Assembly (NCBI RefSeq): GCF_000986865.1
Contig: NZ_LAVS01000003.1
Coordinates: 1-64,000, forward strand
Length of the DNA stretch: 64,000 nt
Direction of reading: 5' to 3'
Source: Rheinheimera mesophila
GTDB lineage: Bacteria; Pseudomonadota; Gammaproteobacteria; Enterobacterales; Alteromonadaceae
The position numbers and the translations under genes were made by a program. Positions 1-8,503 of this stretch are shown one piece after another. Position 1 is the first letter of the stretch. Each line of letters opens with the position of its first letter. The notes under the pieces are model-generated. The model ran no database searches. It saw only the letters and a program-made list of their open reading frames with translations, and was not told the DNA's origin.

Positions 1-10
1 CCAGTCGTTA

Positions 11-1723
11 GTGCATTCGTTGTTGCGTGCTGTTGGGTTAGTCGTGTTTGGCTTGCTGTTGTTATCTCCTGTGCTGGTGCAATGGCCTGCGCAGGATCTG
101 GTGCCCTATCTGCAGTGGAAGCTGATCGCGGCAGTCTGGTTTTACATGTTGGTGTTATCTTTATTCCGCTCTTTCTGGCCGGGTCTACTGTTGTTATTGC
201 CTGCCGCATTACTGGTGCCGCAGGAGGTGTTTTATCTACTGACCTATCAAAAAAGCACCGATGCTCATGCCATGGCGATAGTGGCCGAAACCGATCTGAA
301 TGAAGCTTTGGGTTATCTAACGGGGATAGGCCTGTTTTTAGCTTTGGCTGTAGTGGCTATTGTACTTTTGTGGTGGTATCTGCTGCGCAGTGCCTGGCAA
401 GGTCGCTGGCAGTGGGAGAAGGGATTAAGGCCGGTGATTTGGCTGATCTGTATTGGGGTAGCGGCCAGCCTGAGCTGGAATGAATGGCAATATCAGCAAA
501 TCAATAAAGCAAAACAGCGCAGCAATCCGGAAGAAAATGTCTTTGTGCAGCGTCCCTTGCCCTACAGTTACGAGAAGTTTCATGCCACTTATCCGTTAAA
601 TATGCTGATCGCGCTGAACGAATTTGTAAAGCAAAAACAAGCTGTGGCTGATGTTGCTGAATCGACTGCTTTATTTAAGTTTTCTGCCCGCCAGACCGAT
701 GCTCCGGCCCAACGACAAATTTACGTGTTAGTGATAGGGGAAACCCTGCGCCCCGACAGATTGCAGCTCAATGGTTACAACAGAGCCACAACTCCGCGGT
801 TATCCGGCACTAAAAATCTGATCAGTTACACCAATATGGTCAGCCCTTGGGCCTGGACCCGGATGTCTGTGCCTGTGATCCTGTCGCGCAAAAGTGCCAC
901 GGATCAGCGTTATTTTCCCACCGAGACCTCGGTGGTGGCCGCCTTTAAAGAAGCTGGTTTTAGCACCGCCTGGTTGTCGACTCAAAGTCCGTTGGGAGTG
1001 CATGATTCTTCCATTGCTCTGCATGCCAGTGAGGCCGATCAGGTGCAGTATTTAAATCCTGTGGGTTATAAAAAAGAAGGATTTTACGACGATATTCTGT
1101 TACCTGCTTTTGAACGGGTGTTACAGCAAAACCAGCAAAAACAATTGATCGTAGTACACACACTGGGCAGTCACTTTAGTTATGCCGACCGATACCCACC
1201 AGCTTTTGACTTATTCACGCCATCGGGCAAAGGCCAGTCGATCAGTATGCATGACCAAAGCTCTAGCCTGTTGCTGAATAATGCCTATGACAATAGTGTT
1301 GCCTACACCGATTTTATTCTGTTTAACCTGATCAAGCAGCTAGAACAGACCGACAGTATCAGCAGCTTATTTTATGTCTCAGACCATGGCGAAAATATTT
1401 TTGATGGCCAGTGTAATAAAAGTGGTCATGGTCATAACACAGAGCGGGATTACAGAGTGGCGGCTCTTCTGTGGACCTCTGAGCTCTACAACCTGCAGTA
1501 TCCCCAGAAAAAATCTTATGCGGAACAACGCCGTGAGCAACCTTTGATGACAAGTAATGTGTTTCACTCCTTGCTGGACCTGGCCGGTATTGAGTATCCG
1601 GATCAAAAGTTGACTAAAAGTTGGGTAAGCCCGCAGTGGCGCCCTTCTTCCCGTATCCTGCAACAGGGGCTGGATTTTGATCTTGCGAAACGGGATCCTG
1701 TATGCGCTGAACTAACGCCATGA
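11..1723 (+). CDS. Phosphoethanolamine transferase-like membrane sulfatase-fold protein
   Basis: Membrane-anchored enzyme of the alkaline phosphatase/sulfatase fold, resembling EptA/OpgE-type transferases that move phosphoethanolamine from phosphatidylethanolamine to lipid A or glycans on the periplasmic side. The first ~165 residues hold four or five hydrophobic segments and the rest is the soluble catalytic domain. Family motifs are visible: IGET around E244 (metal ligand), a Thr at about 283 in WAWTRMSVP in the nucleophile position, SDHGE at about 457-461, and a downstream GHGHN. The GTG start at 11 is provisional, because the frame stays open to the window edge. The stop codon nearly abuts the porin's Pho box. 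The acceptor substrate cannot be told from sequence. Confidence 0.75.
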   Translation: MHSLLRAVGLVVFGLLLLSPVLVQWPAQDLVPYLQWKLIAAVWFYMLVLSLFRSFWPGLLLLLPAALLVPQEVFYLLTYQKSTDAHAMAIVAETDLNEALGYLTGIGLFLALAVVAIVLLWWYLLRSAWQGRWQWEKGLRPVIWLICIGVAASLSWNEWQYQQINKAKQRSNPEENVFVQRPLPYSYEKFHATYPLNMLIALNEFVKQKQAVADVAESTALFKFSARQTDAPAQRQIYVLVIGETLRPDRLQLNGYNRATTPRLSGTKNLISYTNMVSPWAWTRMSVPVILSRKSATDQRYFPTETSVVAAFKEAGFSTAWLSTQSPLGVHDSSIALHASEADQVQYLNPVGYKKEGFYDDILLPAFERVLQQNQQKQLIVVHTLGSHFSYADRYPPAFDLFTPSGKGQSISMHDQSSSLLLNNAYDNSVAYTDFILFNLIKQLEQTDSISSLFYVSDHGENIFDGQCNKSGHGHNTERDYRVAALLWTSELYNLQYPQKKSYAEQRREQPLMTSNVFHSLLDLAGIEYPDQKLTKSWVSPQWRPSSRILQQGLDFDLAKRDPVCAELTP

Positions 1724-1725
1724 AA

Positions 1726-1759
1726 TTGTCATATTTTTGTCATGAATTTTTCATACTAT
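1726..1759 (+). promoter_or_regulatory. Pho box (three heptamers) and -10 of the porin gene
   Basis: Three heptamers in exact 11-bp phase: TTGTCAT at 1726-1732, TTGTCAT at 1737-1743 and TTTTCAT at 1748-1754. The E. coli PhoB consensus is CTGTCAT repeated every 11 bp. A -10-like TACTAT lies at 1754-1759, exactly 10 nt after the second heptamer, and no separate -35 is needed in Pho promoters. The site starts 3 bp after the stop codon of the upstream gene. Confidence 0.85.
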
Positions 1760-1782
1760 GGCGCCCTATCTGAACCGAGCCA

Positions 1783-1811
1783 TTGTTATAGGCCTCTTTG
1801 GGGCATAACAA
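1783..1811 (+). other. Hairpin in the porin 5' leader
   Basis: TTGTTAT (1783-1789) pairs with ATAACAA (1805-1811), and GCCTC/GGGGC extends the stem above a two-base bulge. It lies about 20 nt downstream of the predicted transcription start in a leader of roughly 155 nt. There is no U-tract, so an mRNA-stabilising or sRNA-target structure is more likely than a terminator. The role is unknown. Confidence 0.4.
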
Positions 1812-1922
1812 CACTCTCATAGATGAATGGGTGGTGCAGTACTGAGTCAATTTCCATTCTTAAGGCAAATTGACTATGCTCAAAACTAGAAGTACCGATT
1901 AATCAAAGACAAAGGTAGCAGC

Positions 1923-3032
1923 ATGAAAAAACGTATCGTGATGACCGCACTGGGTGCAGCCCTGTGTTCTGCAGCAGTTTCAGCCGCAGATATTGAAATT
2001 AAACCCAGAGGTCGATTCCAGTTAGATGGTGGCGTTCATAATGAAGACCAAACTGAATTTGGTGATGGTTTTAATGTTCGTCGCGCTCGGATCGGTGTCG
2101 AAGGTAAATTGGATCAGGATTGGTCCTTTGTTATCGAGTATGATTTTGGAGACGATGGTGATGCAGAAGCTGCAGATGCGTTATTCAGACGTAATTTAGG
2201 TCCAGGTACTGTTACTATTGGACATCAGCGTGTCCCTTTTAGCTTGAATCTGTTAACTAGCGCTAACTCTATAACCTTTATGGAACGCGCCTCCCCAACG
2301 GCAGCCCTGACATTAGATCGTAAATTGGGCGTACGTTACGATGTCACTAATGGTGATCTGACCTCGCAATCTATGTTGTTTGGTCGCACTATGGGTGACA
2401 GTGACGGAGATGAGAAAGATCAATCTGCCGGTGGTGCTCAGCGTTTAGTCTTTCACCCAACTGTAAATGACACTTTGTATCACATAGGTGGCGCTGTAGC
2501 CTTACAAACTATGGGTGACTACAACTCGCTTCGTATCAGAGAGCGTCCTGAGGTACGAATTGCTGATAGTATTCGGCTGATTGATACCGGTAGCTTAGAC
2601 GATGTCGATTCAACAGCGCGTTACGGCTTAGAGCTTGCGATGCGTCAGGGCCCATTCTCTGCAGAAGCTGAATACATTAAATTGGATCTTAATTCCGATC
2701 TGACTGGAGATTTGAGCTTCGATGGTATGCATTTGCAAGCGAGTTACTTTTTAACTGGTGAGAGTCGTGCATACAAAAATGCTATTTTAGGTGGAGTAAA
2801 ACCGAACAGCACAGCGGGTGCCTGGGAGCTGGCTGTTCGCTACAGCGATACTAACCTGACGGACCGGATGGTGATTGGCGGTGAGCAACAAAATATCACG
2901 TTGGGCGTGAACTACTATCTGACGGAAAGGATACGTTTCATGGGTAACCTGATTTTTGTCGATGCCACCTTACCGGATCAAACCAAAGACAAGCCTGAAG
3001 TGTTAGCGTTTCGTGCTCAGTTCCATTTCTAA
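1923..3032 (+). CDS. Phosphate-selective porin (OprP/OprO family)
   Basis: Outer-membrane beta-barrel porin of the OprP/OprO family, expected to let phosphate or polyphosphate across the outer membrane. It has a clear Sec signal peptide (residues 1-22, cut after SAA) and then alternating amphipathic strands typical of the family: RGRFQLDGGVHNEDQ, FNVRRARIGVEG, WSFVIEYDFGD, and a final strand ending in Phe (RAQFHF). At 369 residues it is slightly shorter than P. aeruginosa OprP. The gene sits alone behind a three-heptamer Pho box, so PhoB induction under phosphate starvation is likely. The family also contains members of other specificity. The Pho box is the main argument for phosphate. Confidence 0.85.
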   Translation: MKKRIVMTALGAALCSAAVSAADIEIKPRGRFQLDGGVHNEDQTEFGDGFNVRRARIGVEGKLDQDWSFVIEYDFGDDGDAEAADALFRRNLGPGTVTIGHQRVPFSLNLLTSANSITFMERASPTAALTLDRKLGVRYDVTNGDLTSQSMLFGRTMGDSDGDEKDQSAGGAQRLVFHPTVNDTLYHIGGAVALQTMGDYNSLRIRERPEVRIADSIRLIDTGSLDDVDSTARYGLELAMRQGPFSAEAEYIKLDLNSDLTGDLSFDGMHLQASYFLTGESRAYKNAILGGVKPNSTAGAWELAVRYSDTNLTDRMVIGGEQQNITLGVNYYLTERIRFMGNLIFVDATLPDQTKDKPEVLAFRAQFHF

Positions 3033-3048
3033 AGTAGGATTGGTGCGA

Positions 3049-3077
3049 TAAAAAAGCCCTGCGCGAATACGCAGGGC
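3049..3077 (-). terminator. Rho-independent terminator of the 3109-3663 gene
   Basis: An 8-bp GC-rich stem (GCCCTGCG at 3056-3063 with CGCAGGGC at 3070-3077) is followed on the minus strand by a run of T (plus-strand A at 3050-3055). In the plus direction the hairpin lacks a U-tract, so it mainly serves the minus-strand gene while also lying just past the porin stop. Confidence 0.75.
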
Positions 3078-3108
3078 AAAACAGGGAACTACGTCAAAGG
3101 GGGGATGT

Positions 3109-3663
3109 TTAGTTTGAGCTGTAAGGCAGAGATGAATGGTGCAATACTATCCGTAGCTTGCCTTCATCGTCTTTCTTAAAACCCCAAGTTTTATCAACAG
3201 TAGTCACTTTGCCGTCTTTGCCTGTCAGGTGAACTTTTCCTGTTGTTAATACCAAGTCTCCATTCATGTAAACAGCAGCGTTTTCATACTTGTAATCTGT
3301 CCAGCCTTTGAGAGCGAAACCACTGTCATTTGGAAACTTGCTGTTGCCGCCAACGAAATAGGCCAAGGCTCCGTCGTAGGTTGTTCTGAAGGTCTGCTCA
3401 CCAGAGGTTAAAGTGGGCTTGAACAAAACAGCACCATGCTTGTAGCCATAAGCTTGATCCAGAACTTGTTTTGCTGTTTCAGTGGCTTGTTTCTGACCAC
3501 CTTTGTCATTCGCTGAGCTAATTTGAATCAATGCTTTACCCCATGCATCCTGAGCAGCTTTAAGCTCCTCTGCACTTATTGATGTATTAACAACAGTCGA
3601 TGCGATAGTCAGCGGGCTGACTACCAATGCTACAATCATCATGCTTGCAGTTGATAGCTTCAT
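3109..3663 (-). CDS. Secreted NTF2/SnoaL-like protein of unknown function
   Basis: Exported protein of 184 residues. A signal peptide covers about residues 1-22 (MKLSTASMM then a hydrophobic core). The mature part begins with a helical stretch rich in Ala and Gln. It then resembles a small alpha+beta-cone domain related to SnoaL/CaMKII-association proteins, with a diagnostic-looking C-terminal stretch WGFKKDDEGKLRIVLHHSSLPY. No catalytic residues can be assigned. It is divergent from the histidine kinase/response regulator pair, with 161 bp between starts, and could be a target or ligand partner of that system. This is inference from position only. Confidence 0.6.
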   Translation of the reverse strand: MKLSTASMMIVALVVSPLTIASTVVNTSISAEELKAAQDAWGKALIQISSANDKGGQKQATETAKQVLDQAYGYKHGAVLFKPTLTSGEQTFRTTYDGALAYFVGGNSKFPNDSGFALKGWTDYKYENAAVYMNGDLVLTTGKVHLTGKDGKVTTVDKTWGFKKDDEGKLRIVLHHSSLPYSSN

Positions 3664-3824
3664 ACAAATCTCCTCGGTTAGTTAGCGAGACAGAGTATGG
3701 AACAGACAAATGAACCCGATCCAAGCGTGCCAATGAACACAATCCGACAGTTGGATTAAAATCAGATGAACAATTCAAGTTGCTGATATGATGTTGATTG
3801 GGTTGTATAGGTGAGGGTCATATC

Positions 3825-5405
3825 ATGTTTCGTAGCAAACTTTATCAGGCGTTTGCCTTGCTCCTGGTGATCACTTTGGTACAGGCCGCTTTGGCAATTT
3901 GGGCCTCGGGACTGGCGCGTTATCATGTTGAACGCAGCAGAGTTGCTAACGAAATGCTGGCAGAATTTATTGCTTTGGGAGCAGATAAACAACGTTTGAA
4001 AGTCTGGTTGGCGCAGTATCTGCTAGTAAAGGAAGCGCCTCTCGCTGAGCGTGATCGTTACCTGTTGCAAATGCAACAAAATCTGACAAATCTGAACGAG
4101 TTGCTGGTACGGGATCAACAACTGGCTGAGCAGGAGCAGGATTATGCCGAGATCAGTCAGCAACTTAAATCACTATCCATCCTTGAAACGAACGTGGCTG
4201 CGTTAGAGCGTAGTCTGAAAAATAAAGAGGTGTTGCCCAAAGAGGAGGGAGATGTTTGGCGTATTTTGATCCAAACCTTCGATAATCTGGAGGGTCTTGA
4301 TCTTAAGCGTTTGATAGCGGCATCTATTGATTTGCAGCGAACCCGTTCTGCTTTGGCTGAATCTAAGGCTGAAGATGCATTGAATCGAGTACAGCTTCTG
4401 ACAGCTTTGGTCGCAGGAGTTGGAGTTATTTGTGCTGTCCTCTTGGCATTGTTGTTATCCCGTGCTTTATACCGGCCTATTCAACAACTACTGCATGGTA
4501 CTTCCGCAATCGCCTATGGTCAGCTTGATCACAGGTTGCCTGAGGGAGGGCATTCTGAGTTTAGTACCCTGGCTCGAAGTTTTAATCAGATGGCGATGGA
4601 ACTGCAACGTGGTAAACAGCAAGAGGAGGATCATACTCGAAGGGTTGAGCAAGAGGTGGCTGAGCGTACTAAGCAGTTACAACATGCTATCGAGCAATTA
4701 CAACAAGCTGAGCAAATGCAGCAACGTTTCCTTGCTGATGTGAGTCATGAGCTGCGTACTCCAGCGACTGCAATTCGTGGGGAAGCAGAAATTGGCTTGA
4801 GGGGCTTAGATAAAAATGCTGAGTTTTATAAAGAGACCTTAGCACGTATCGTTGAAACCAGTGTATTTTTATCTAAGCGAATTGACGATTTGTTGATGCT
4901 GGTGCGGGGGCCTGCTCAGTTGCAACTACGTCAACGAGTCTTTGCGGTGTCTGAAATCTGGAGTCAGTTTGCTGAGGTTGCCAGACGGATAGCTGCCAGC
5001 CAGAACCGTGAATTACAGTTACATCCGCCGGTCTTAACGGACTGCGACGCTCAGTTATTTATTGACCACGATAAGTTAACCCAGGTGCTGCAAATCGTAC
5101 TCGATAATGCCTTTCGATACAGTGACATCAGCCAGTTGGTCAGCCTTGAGCTAGAACTTACTGAGCAATGCTGCATTCGGGTCCGTGATCATGGTATAGG
5201 CATTCCTGAGCAGGATCTTAGCAGGGTTGGACATCGTTATTTCCGTGCTGCTAATGCCCGCAAAGTCAGACCTGATGGCTTAGGGATTGGCTTGTCACTC
5301 TGCCATACCTTACTGCAGGCACAGCATGGAGAGTTCAATCTGAAAAGTCGTGAAGGGCAGGGTACTGTGGCAGAAATTCTATTACCTTTGGTGGAGCACG
5401 AATAA
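3825..5405 (+). CDS. HAMP-containing sensor histidine kinase
   Basis: Inner-membrane sensor kinase. TM1 spans about residues 7-30. A mostly helical periplasmic sensor follows to about residue 190, then TM2 (about 193-215), a HAMP domain starting at LYRPIQQLL, and a coiled coil rich in Gln/Glu. The HisKA domain has phospho-acceptor His308 in FLADVSHELRTP, and a HATPase_c domain carries NAFRYSD, DHGIGIPEQ and GLGIGLSLC. The ATG at 3825 is chosen over an in-frame TTG at 3798 because GAGGG sits 8 nt upstream. The response regulator starts 2 nt after the stop, so the two are cotranscribed. The helical sensor gives no clue to the signal. Confidence 0.9.
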   Translation: MFRSKLYQAFALLLVITLVQAALAIWASGLARYHVERSRVANEMLAEFIALGADKQRLKVWLAQYLLVKEAPLAERDRYLLQMQQNLTNLNELLVRDQQLAEQEQDYAEISQQLKSLSILETNVAALERSLKNKEVLPKEEGDVWRILIQTFDNLEGLDLKRLIAASIDLQRTRSALAESKAEDALNRVQLLTALVAGVGVICAVLLALLLSRALYRPIQQLLHGTSAIAYGQLDHRLPEGGHSEFSTLARSFNQMAMELQRGKQQEEDHTRRVEQEVAERTKQLQHAIEQLQQAEQMQQRFLADVSHELRTPATAIRGEAEIGLRGLDKNAEFYKETLARIVETSVFLSKRIDDLLMLVRGPAQLQLRQRVFAVSEIWSQFAEVARRIAASQNRELQLHPPVLTDCDAQLFIDHDKLTQVLQIVLDNAFRYSDISQLVSLELELTEQCCIRVRDHGIGIPEQDLSRVGHRYFRAANARKVRPDGLGIGLSLCHTLLQAQHGEFNLKSREGQGTVAEILLPLVEHE

Positions 5406-5407
5406 GG

Positions 5408-6088
5408 ATGCGGATTTTAATAGTTGAAGATGAGCAACGGGTCGCTACCTTTTTGCAACGTGGGCTGAAAGCTGAAGGACATTTTGCTGAAGTTGTGGCG
5501 GATGGACATAGTGCTATGCAGTATATTACGACGCAGAATCCGGACCTTGTAATCCTCGACCGAATGCTACCGAATATGGATGGTCTGCAATTATGTCGCT
5601 TACTCAGAGCGCAGAAGATGAGTACCAGAATATTGATGCTATCTGCTATGGCTGAGGTGCAGGATAGAGTCGATGGATTAAAGGCTGGAGCTGATGATTA
5701 TCTGGTCAAGCCTTTCGCCTTTGAGGAGCTACTGGCCCGGATTGAGGTCTTGAGTAAACGTGAGGGTGATTACAAAATCATCAGAATTCTAAAAGTTGGT
5801 GAATTAGAGCTTGATTTGGAACAAATGCAGGCGCGACGCGACGGTCAGGCACTCCAGCTAACGGCAAAAGAATTAGCCTTGCTGGAGTTGATGATGAGTG
5901 CGCCACAAAAGGTATTTAGTCGTGAACGAATCCTGACCAATGTGTGGGGAATTAACGAAGACCCTCTTACCAATGTGGTTGATGTATATATTCGTCGTTT
6001 ACGCAGAAAAGTAGATGATCCTTTTGCAACAAAATACATTCATACCTTGCGTGGAATAGGCTATTACCTTGCTATCCATGAGGCTTAG
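5408..6088 (+). CDS. OmpR/PhoB-family response regulator
   Basis: Receiver domain (residues 1-120) with acidic pocket E7/D8, phospho-acceptor Asp51 in VILDRMLP, and Lys in VKPF. A winged-helix Trans_reg_C domain (about 130-226) ends in VDVYIRRLRRKVDDPF and the typical TLRGIGYYL. It forms a two-gene operon with the histidine kinase (2-nt gap). It is distinct from the phoB gene at 15022 and closer in style to QseB/PmrA/CusR-type regulators (QRGLKAEGH). Likely targets are the neighbouring genes, namely the divergent exported protein or the downstream OmpW-like protein, but no binding site could be proven. Confidence 0.9.
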   Translation: MRILIVEDEQRVATFLQRGLKAEGHFAEVVADGHSAMQYITTQNPDLVILDRMLPNMDGLQLCRLLRAQKMSTRILMLSAMAEVQDRVDGLKAGADDYLVKPFAFEELLARIEVLSKREGDYKIIRILKVGELELDLEQMQARRDGQALQLTAKELALLELMMSAPQKVFSRERILTNVWGINEDPLTNVVDVYIRRLRRKVDDPFATKYIHTLRGIGYYLAIHEA

Positions 6089-6172
6089 GGTAAGGTTGAA
6101 CAGTGCTGAACTTGCCTTTGCGGTCAGCTCACTCTTCACGCCTCTTGTCTCTTCTTGTGAACTTTGAACCTG

Positions 6173-6201
6173 TAGCACTTCAGCAGAAGTGCTAGTTCTT
6201 T
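6173..6201 (+). terminator. Hairpin, probable weak terminator after the two-component operon
   Basis: A perfect 9-bp stem TAGCACTTC/GAAGTGCTA (6173-6181 and 6186-6194) with a 4-nt loop, followed by GTTCTTT, a poor U-tract. It lies about 85 nt after the response regulator stop. Confidence 0.5.
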
Positions 6202-6244
6202 ACGTCTCTCCTGAAAAGTCGGAATCGAAACTGCCGAGTGTTCC

Positions 6245-6262
6245 CTGTCATCTTGTTGTCAT
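6245..6262 (+). promoter_or_regulatory. Candidate Pho box upstream of the OmpW-like gene
   Basis: CTGTCAT (6245-6251, a perfect consensus heptamer), then cttg, then TTGTCAT (6256-6262), in 11-bp phase. Unlike the other Pho boxes here, no good -10 is found 10 nt downstream (GGTCTT), so promoter strength or position is uncertain. The 377-bp gap 6089-6465 otherwise holds only the hairpin at 6173 and two overlapping spurious ORFs. Confidence 0.55.
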
Positions 6263-6465
6263 CTGTGTGCATGGTCTTTTTAATTTATCTGGGTGGGAGC
6301 TGTTCATCTGTTGGGCTCAGACTGCATGGCATGCTAAAGCTCAGGGCAAACGCAGGTCAGTCCGGCTTTACGCAAGGAGAAACAAAAGTCGATTGCGTTT
6401 TGCTGATCGTCAGAACTTGGCCAGCAGGCGTATCGTCACTTAAATCACAACTGAAGAGGTGAAAG

Positions 6466-7167
6466 ATGAAAGCAATTTGCCTGAGTTTATCTCTGGCCGC
6501 TTTTAGTGCGTCCGCATCACAGGTAGGCAGCTGGTCAATTAATGCGGGTTTGCTAGGGGTGTCGACTAAAGAATCAAGTAGTTACCTTAATGTTGTGGAG
6601 TCCGTTGCTGATTTACCAGCTAACTCCGCTGGGGTTACAGTCAACAGTAACACCCAATTAGGATTAATTGTGGACTATCAGTACAGTAAGGACTGGAGCT
6701 TTAGTTTGGTAGCGGCCACACCTTTTAGCCATGATATAAAAGTTAGTGGTTCGGCGATTGATGGCCTGGCCATCGGTAATACAAAACATTTGCCGCCGAC
6801 TTTATTTGCTAACTACCATTTGCCCGAACTGGCTGGTTTTATTCAGCCTTTTATTGGTGCAGGTCTGAACTATACAATCTTTTTTAGTGAGGACGTGGAC
6901 TCTGAATTACGACAAGCCCTGACTGAGCTTGAGGTGATAACCAACTCAAATCAAGATCTGAGTCTGAAGCTGGATAATTCTTTTGGTCTGGCATGGCGCG
7001 CAGGCATGAATCTGAAGTTAACAGATTCTTGGGGCGCTCACCTTATGCTCAGTCAGATCGATATTGATACCACAGGACAGGTACAATTGGATGGATCGAC
7101 TATTCAGTCAGTTGATGTGGCAATCGATCCTCTAGTCTGGATGGCTGGCGTGCGTTATAGCTTCTGA
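6466..7167 (+). CDS. OmpW-family outer membrane protein
   Basis: Small eight-stranded beta-barrel of the OmpW family. It has a signal peptide of about 18 residues, then GSWSINAGLLGV. Conserved family stretches include the LPPTLFANYHLP block, FIQPFIGAGLNYTIFFSE and a terminal WMAGVRYSF ending in Phe. OmpW proteins form narrow hydrophobic channels and are often stress- or nutrient-regulated. The start has a strong GAGGTG ribosome site. The gene follows the two-component operon after 377 bp and has its own upstream region with a candidate Pho box, so it is probably a separate unit. Confidence 0.85.
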   Translation: MKAICLSLSLAAFSASASQVGSWSINAGLLGVSTKESSSYLNVVESVADLPANSAGVTVNSNTQLGLIVDYQYSKDWSFSLVAATPFSHDIKVSGSAIDGLAIGNTKHLPPTLFANYHLPELAGFIQPFIGAGLNYTIFFSEDVDSELRQALTELEVITNSNQDLSLKLDNSFGLAWRAGMNLKLTDSWGAHLMLSQIDIDTTGQVQLDGSTIQSVDVAIDPLVWMAGVRYSF

Positions 7168-7186
7168 ACCTATCTTTCTCATTTGG

Positions 7187-7219
7187 ATAAAGCCAGCTCT
7201 TCGCTGGCTTTATGGTTTT
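7187..7219 (+). terminator. Terminator of the OmpW-like gene
   Basis: An 11-bp stem ATAAAGCCAGC/GCTGGCTTTAT (7187-7197 and 7203-7213) with a 5-nt loop, followed by GGTTTTC. It starts 20 nt after the stop codon. Confidence 0.7.
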
Positions 7220-7328
7220 CGTTATCACGCTCATACTTTCCTGAGGTACGTCTTACCTGCTAACTCTGGTAATTTATAATGACTTGGTTATGATAATTAA
7301 TGTCTCTTAGAAAGCTGAGTGGGCACCT

Positions 7329-8066
7329 ATGCTGAAGTTTGTCTGTACCTTGCTATTGATGCCCACTCTGCTTTTTGCAGCAGAGCCGTTACGTGCTGTG
7401 GTCAGTCAAACCAACACCGCACCTTATGCTATTTTTGATCAGCAGCAGCGTTTAGTTGATGGCATCGCCAAAGATTTGCTGGATGCAGTCGCCGCCAGAT
7501 TAAACAGGCCGGTGCAATATCTGGATTTGCCCAGAGGGCGGGTCGTGGAATGGCTGATCACAGATAAAGCGGATATCAGTTGTTTTCTTAATCCAGAATG
7601 GATCCCCGTGACCTACAAACTAAGCTGGACTCCGGTGCTTTTTCATACCCGTCAATACATAGTGCGGCGGATAGCAGATAATCCGGTGCGCTCCAATCAA
7701 GATCTATTGCATAAACGTATAGGCACCACCCGGGGGTTTTCTTATCCCGAACTACAACCCTTGTTTGAAACCAATGCCGCAGTGCGTGATGACGCCGAGT
7801 CATTGGAAAAGAACATTCAACGATTGCAACAAGGCAGAGTCGATTTGGTGATGACGGTTGATTTAAGCTTTGGCCATTACCAGCGGCATTTTGATAGCTC
7901 AAAACTTGCTGTTGATCCACTTTGGGCTGAACCAGCCCAGGTCTATTGCGCCTTGAATCCGCATCACCGCCTGCAGGTTGAACAGATCCAAAAAAGTTTT
8001 GTGTTGATGCAACAGCAAGGTGTGATAGATAAAGCCTTGCAACGCTGGGCCCACAGGTCGATTTAA
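7329..8066 (+). CDS. Periplasmic solute-binding protein, SBP_bac_3-like
   Basis: Protein of 245 residues with a signal peptide (about 1-18, MLKFVCTLLLMPTLLFA). The rest resembles family 3 extracellular solute-binding proteins: PYAIFDQQQRLVDGIAKDLLDAVAARLNRPVQYLDLPRGRVVEWLITDKADISCFLNPEW, and later GRVDLVMTVDLS. No ABC permease or ATPase lies nearby. Such orphan proteins in this bacterial group are common and may act in sensing rather than uptake. The ligand cannot be predicted. The stop overlaps the stop of the convergent NTF2-like gene by 4 bp. Confidence 0.75.
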   Translation: MLKFVCTLLLMPTLLFAAEPLRAVVSQTNTAPYAIFDQQQRLVDGIAKDLLDAVAARLNRPVQYLDLPRGRVVEWLITDKADISCFLNPEWIPVTYKLSWTPVLFHTRQYIVRRIADNPVRSNQDLLHKRIGTTRGFSYPELQPLFETNAAVRDDAESLEKNIQRLQQGRVDLVMTVDLSFGHYQRHFDSSKLAVDPLWAEPAQVYCALNPHHRLQVEQIQKSFVLMQQQGVIDKALQRWAHRSI

Positions 8067-8473
8067 AGCATATTGCCCGCACAGATCTGCCATTGGTTGC
8101 CCCGGCGTTTCACCACATAAAGCGGAGTGCTGCACAGTCCAACCTTATGCTGGCTTTCTCTGTGCAACCAGCGCTGCTCGGCGTTGATTAAAAACGTATC
8201 CAAATCCAGTTGTTGCCAATGCAGCAGTTGATACACCCAAACTCTGTCCTGATGCAATTCCATCAGTTGCTGCAGATAAGTTTTGAGTTCAGCCCGTCCT
8301 GACAGACGTTGCCCCAGTAAATTGATCAACAGCACGTCATGGGTAAAACACTCGCCGAATAAAGCCCAGTTGCGTTGGTTAATAGCGCGCTGTAAGCGAT
8401 TTAATAATTGCTGCGCGCAGTCTTGTTCTGAACGGCATGCCGTTCCTATCGCATATACCGCTTGTTCCAGCAT
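8063..8473 (-). CDS. Small NTF2/SnoaL-like protein, probable SoxR target
   Basis: Cytoplasmic protein of 136 residues with no signal peptide. It has the helix-then-curved-sheet pattern of SnoaL/DUF4440 proteins: LLNRLQRAINQRNWALFGECFTHDVLL, GRAELKTYLQQL, then strands ending VVKRRGNQWQICAGNML. Some relatives bind or detoxify small molecules, but no active site is evident here. The start has GGAGAAG about 8 nt upstream. It is divergent from soxR, and its promoter (8504-8534) has the 19-bp spacer and operator layout of SoxR-activated promoters, so it is likely induced by redox-cycling compounds. Confidence 0.65.
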   Translation of the reverse strand: MLEQAVYAIGTACRSEQDCAQQLLNRLQRAINQRNWALFGECFTHDVLLINLLGQRLSGRAELKTYLQQLMELHQDRVWVYQLLHWQQLDLDTFLINAEQRWLHRESQHKVGLCSTPLYVVKRRGNQWQICAGNML

Positions 8474-8503
8474 AAAAACTTCTCCGGTGATGAAATTGCG
8501 GTT

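Noticed and set aside
6189-6462. Two overlapping plus-strand ORFs (84 and 74 codons) before the OmpW-like gene
   Set aside because: No ribosome site, no family resemblance, low-complexity translated products and overlap with the hairpin and candidate Pho box; best explained as non-coding leader.
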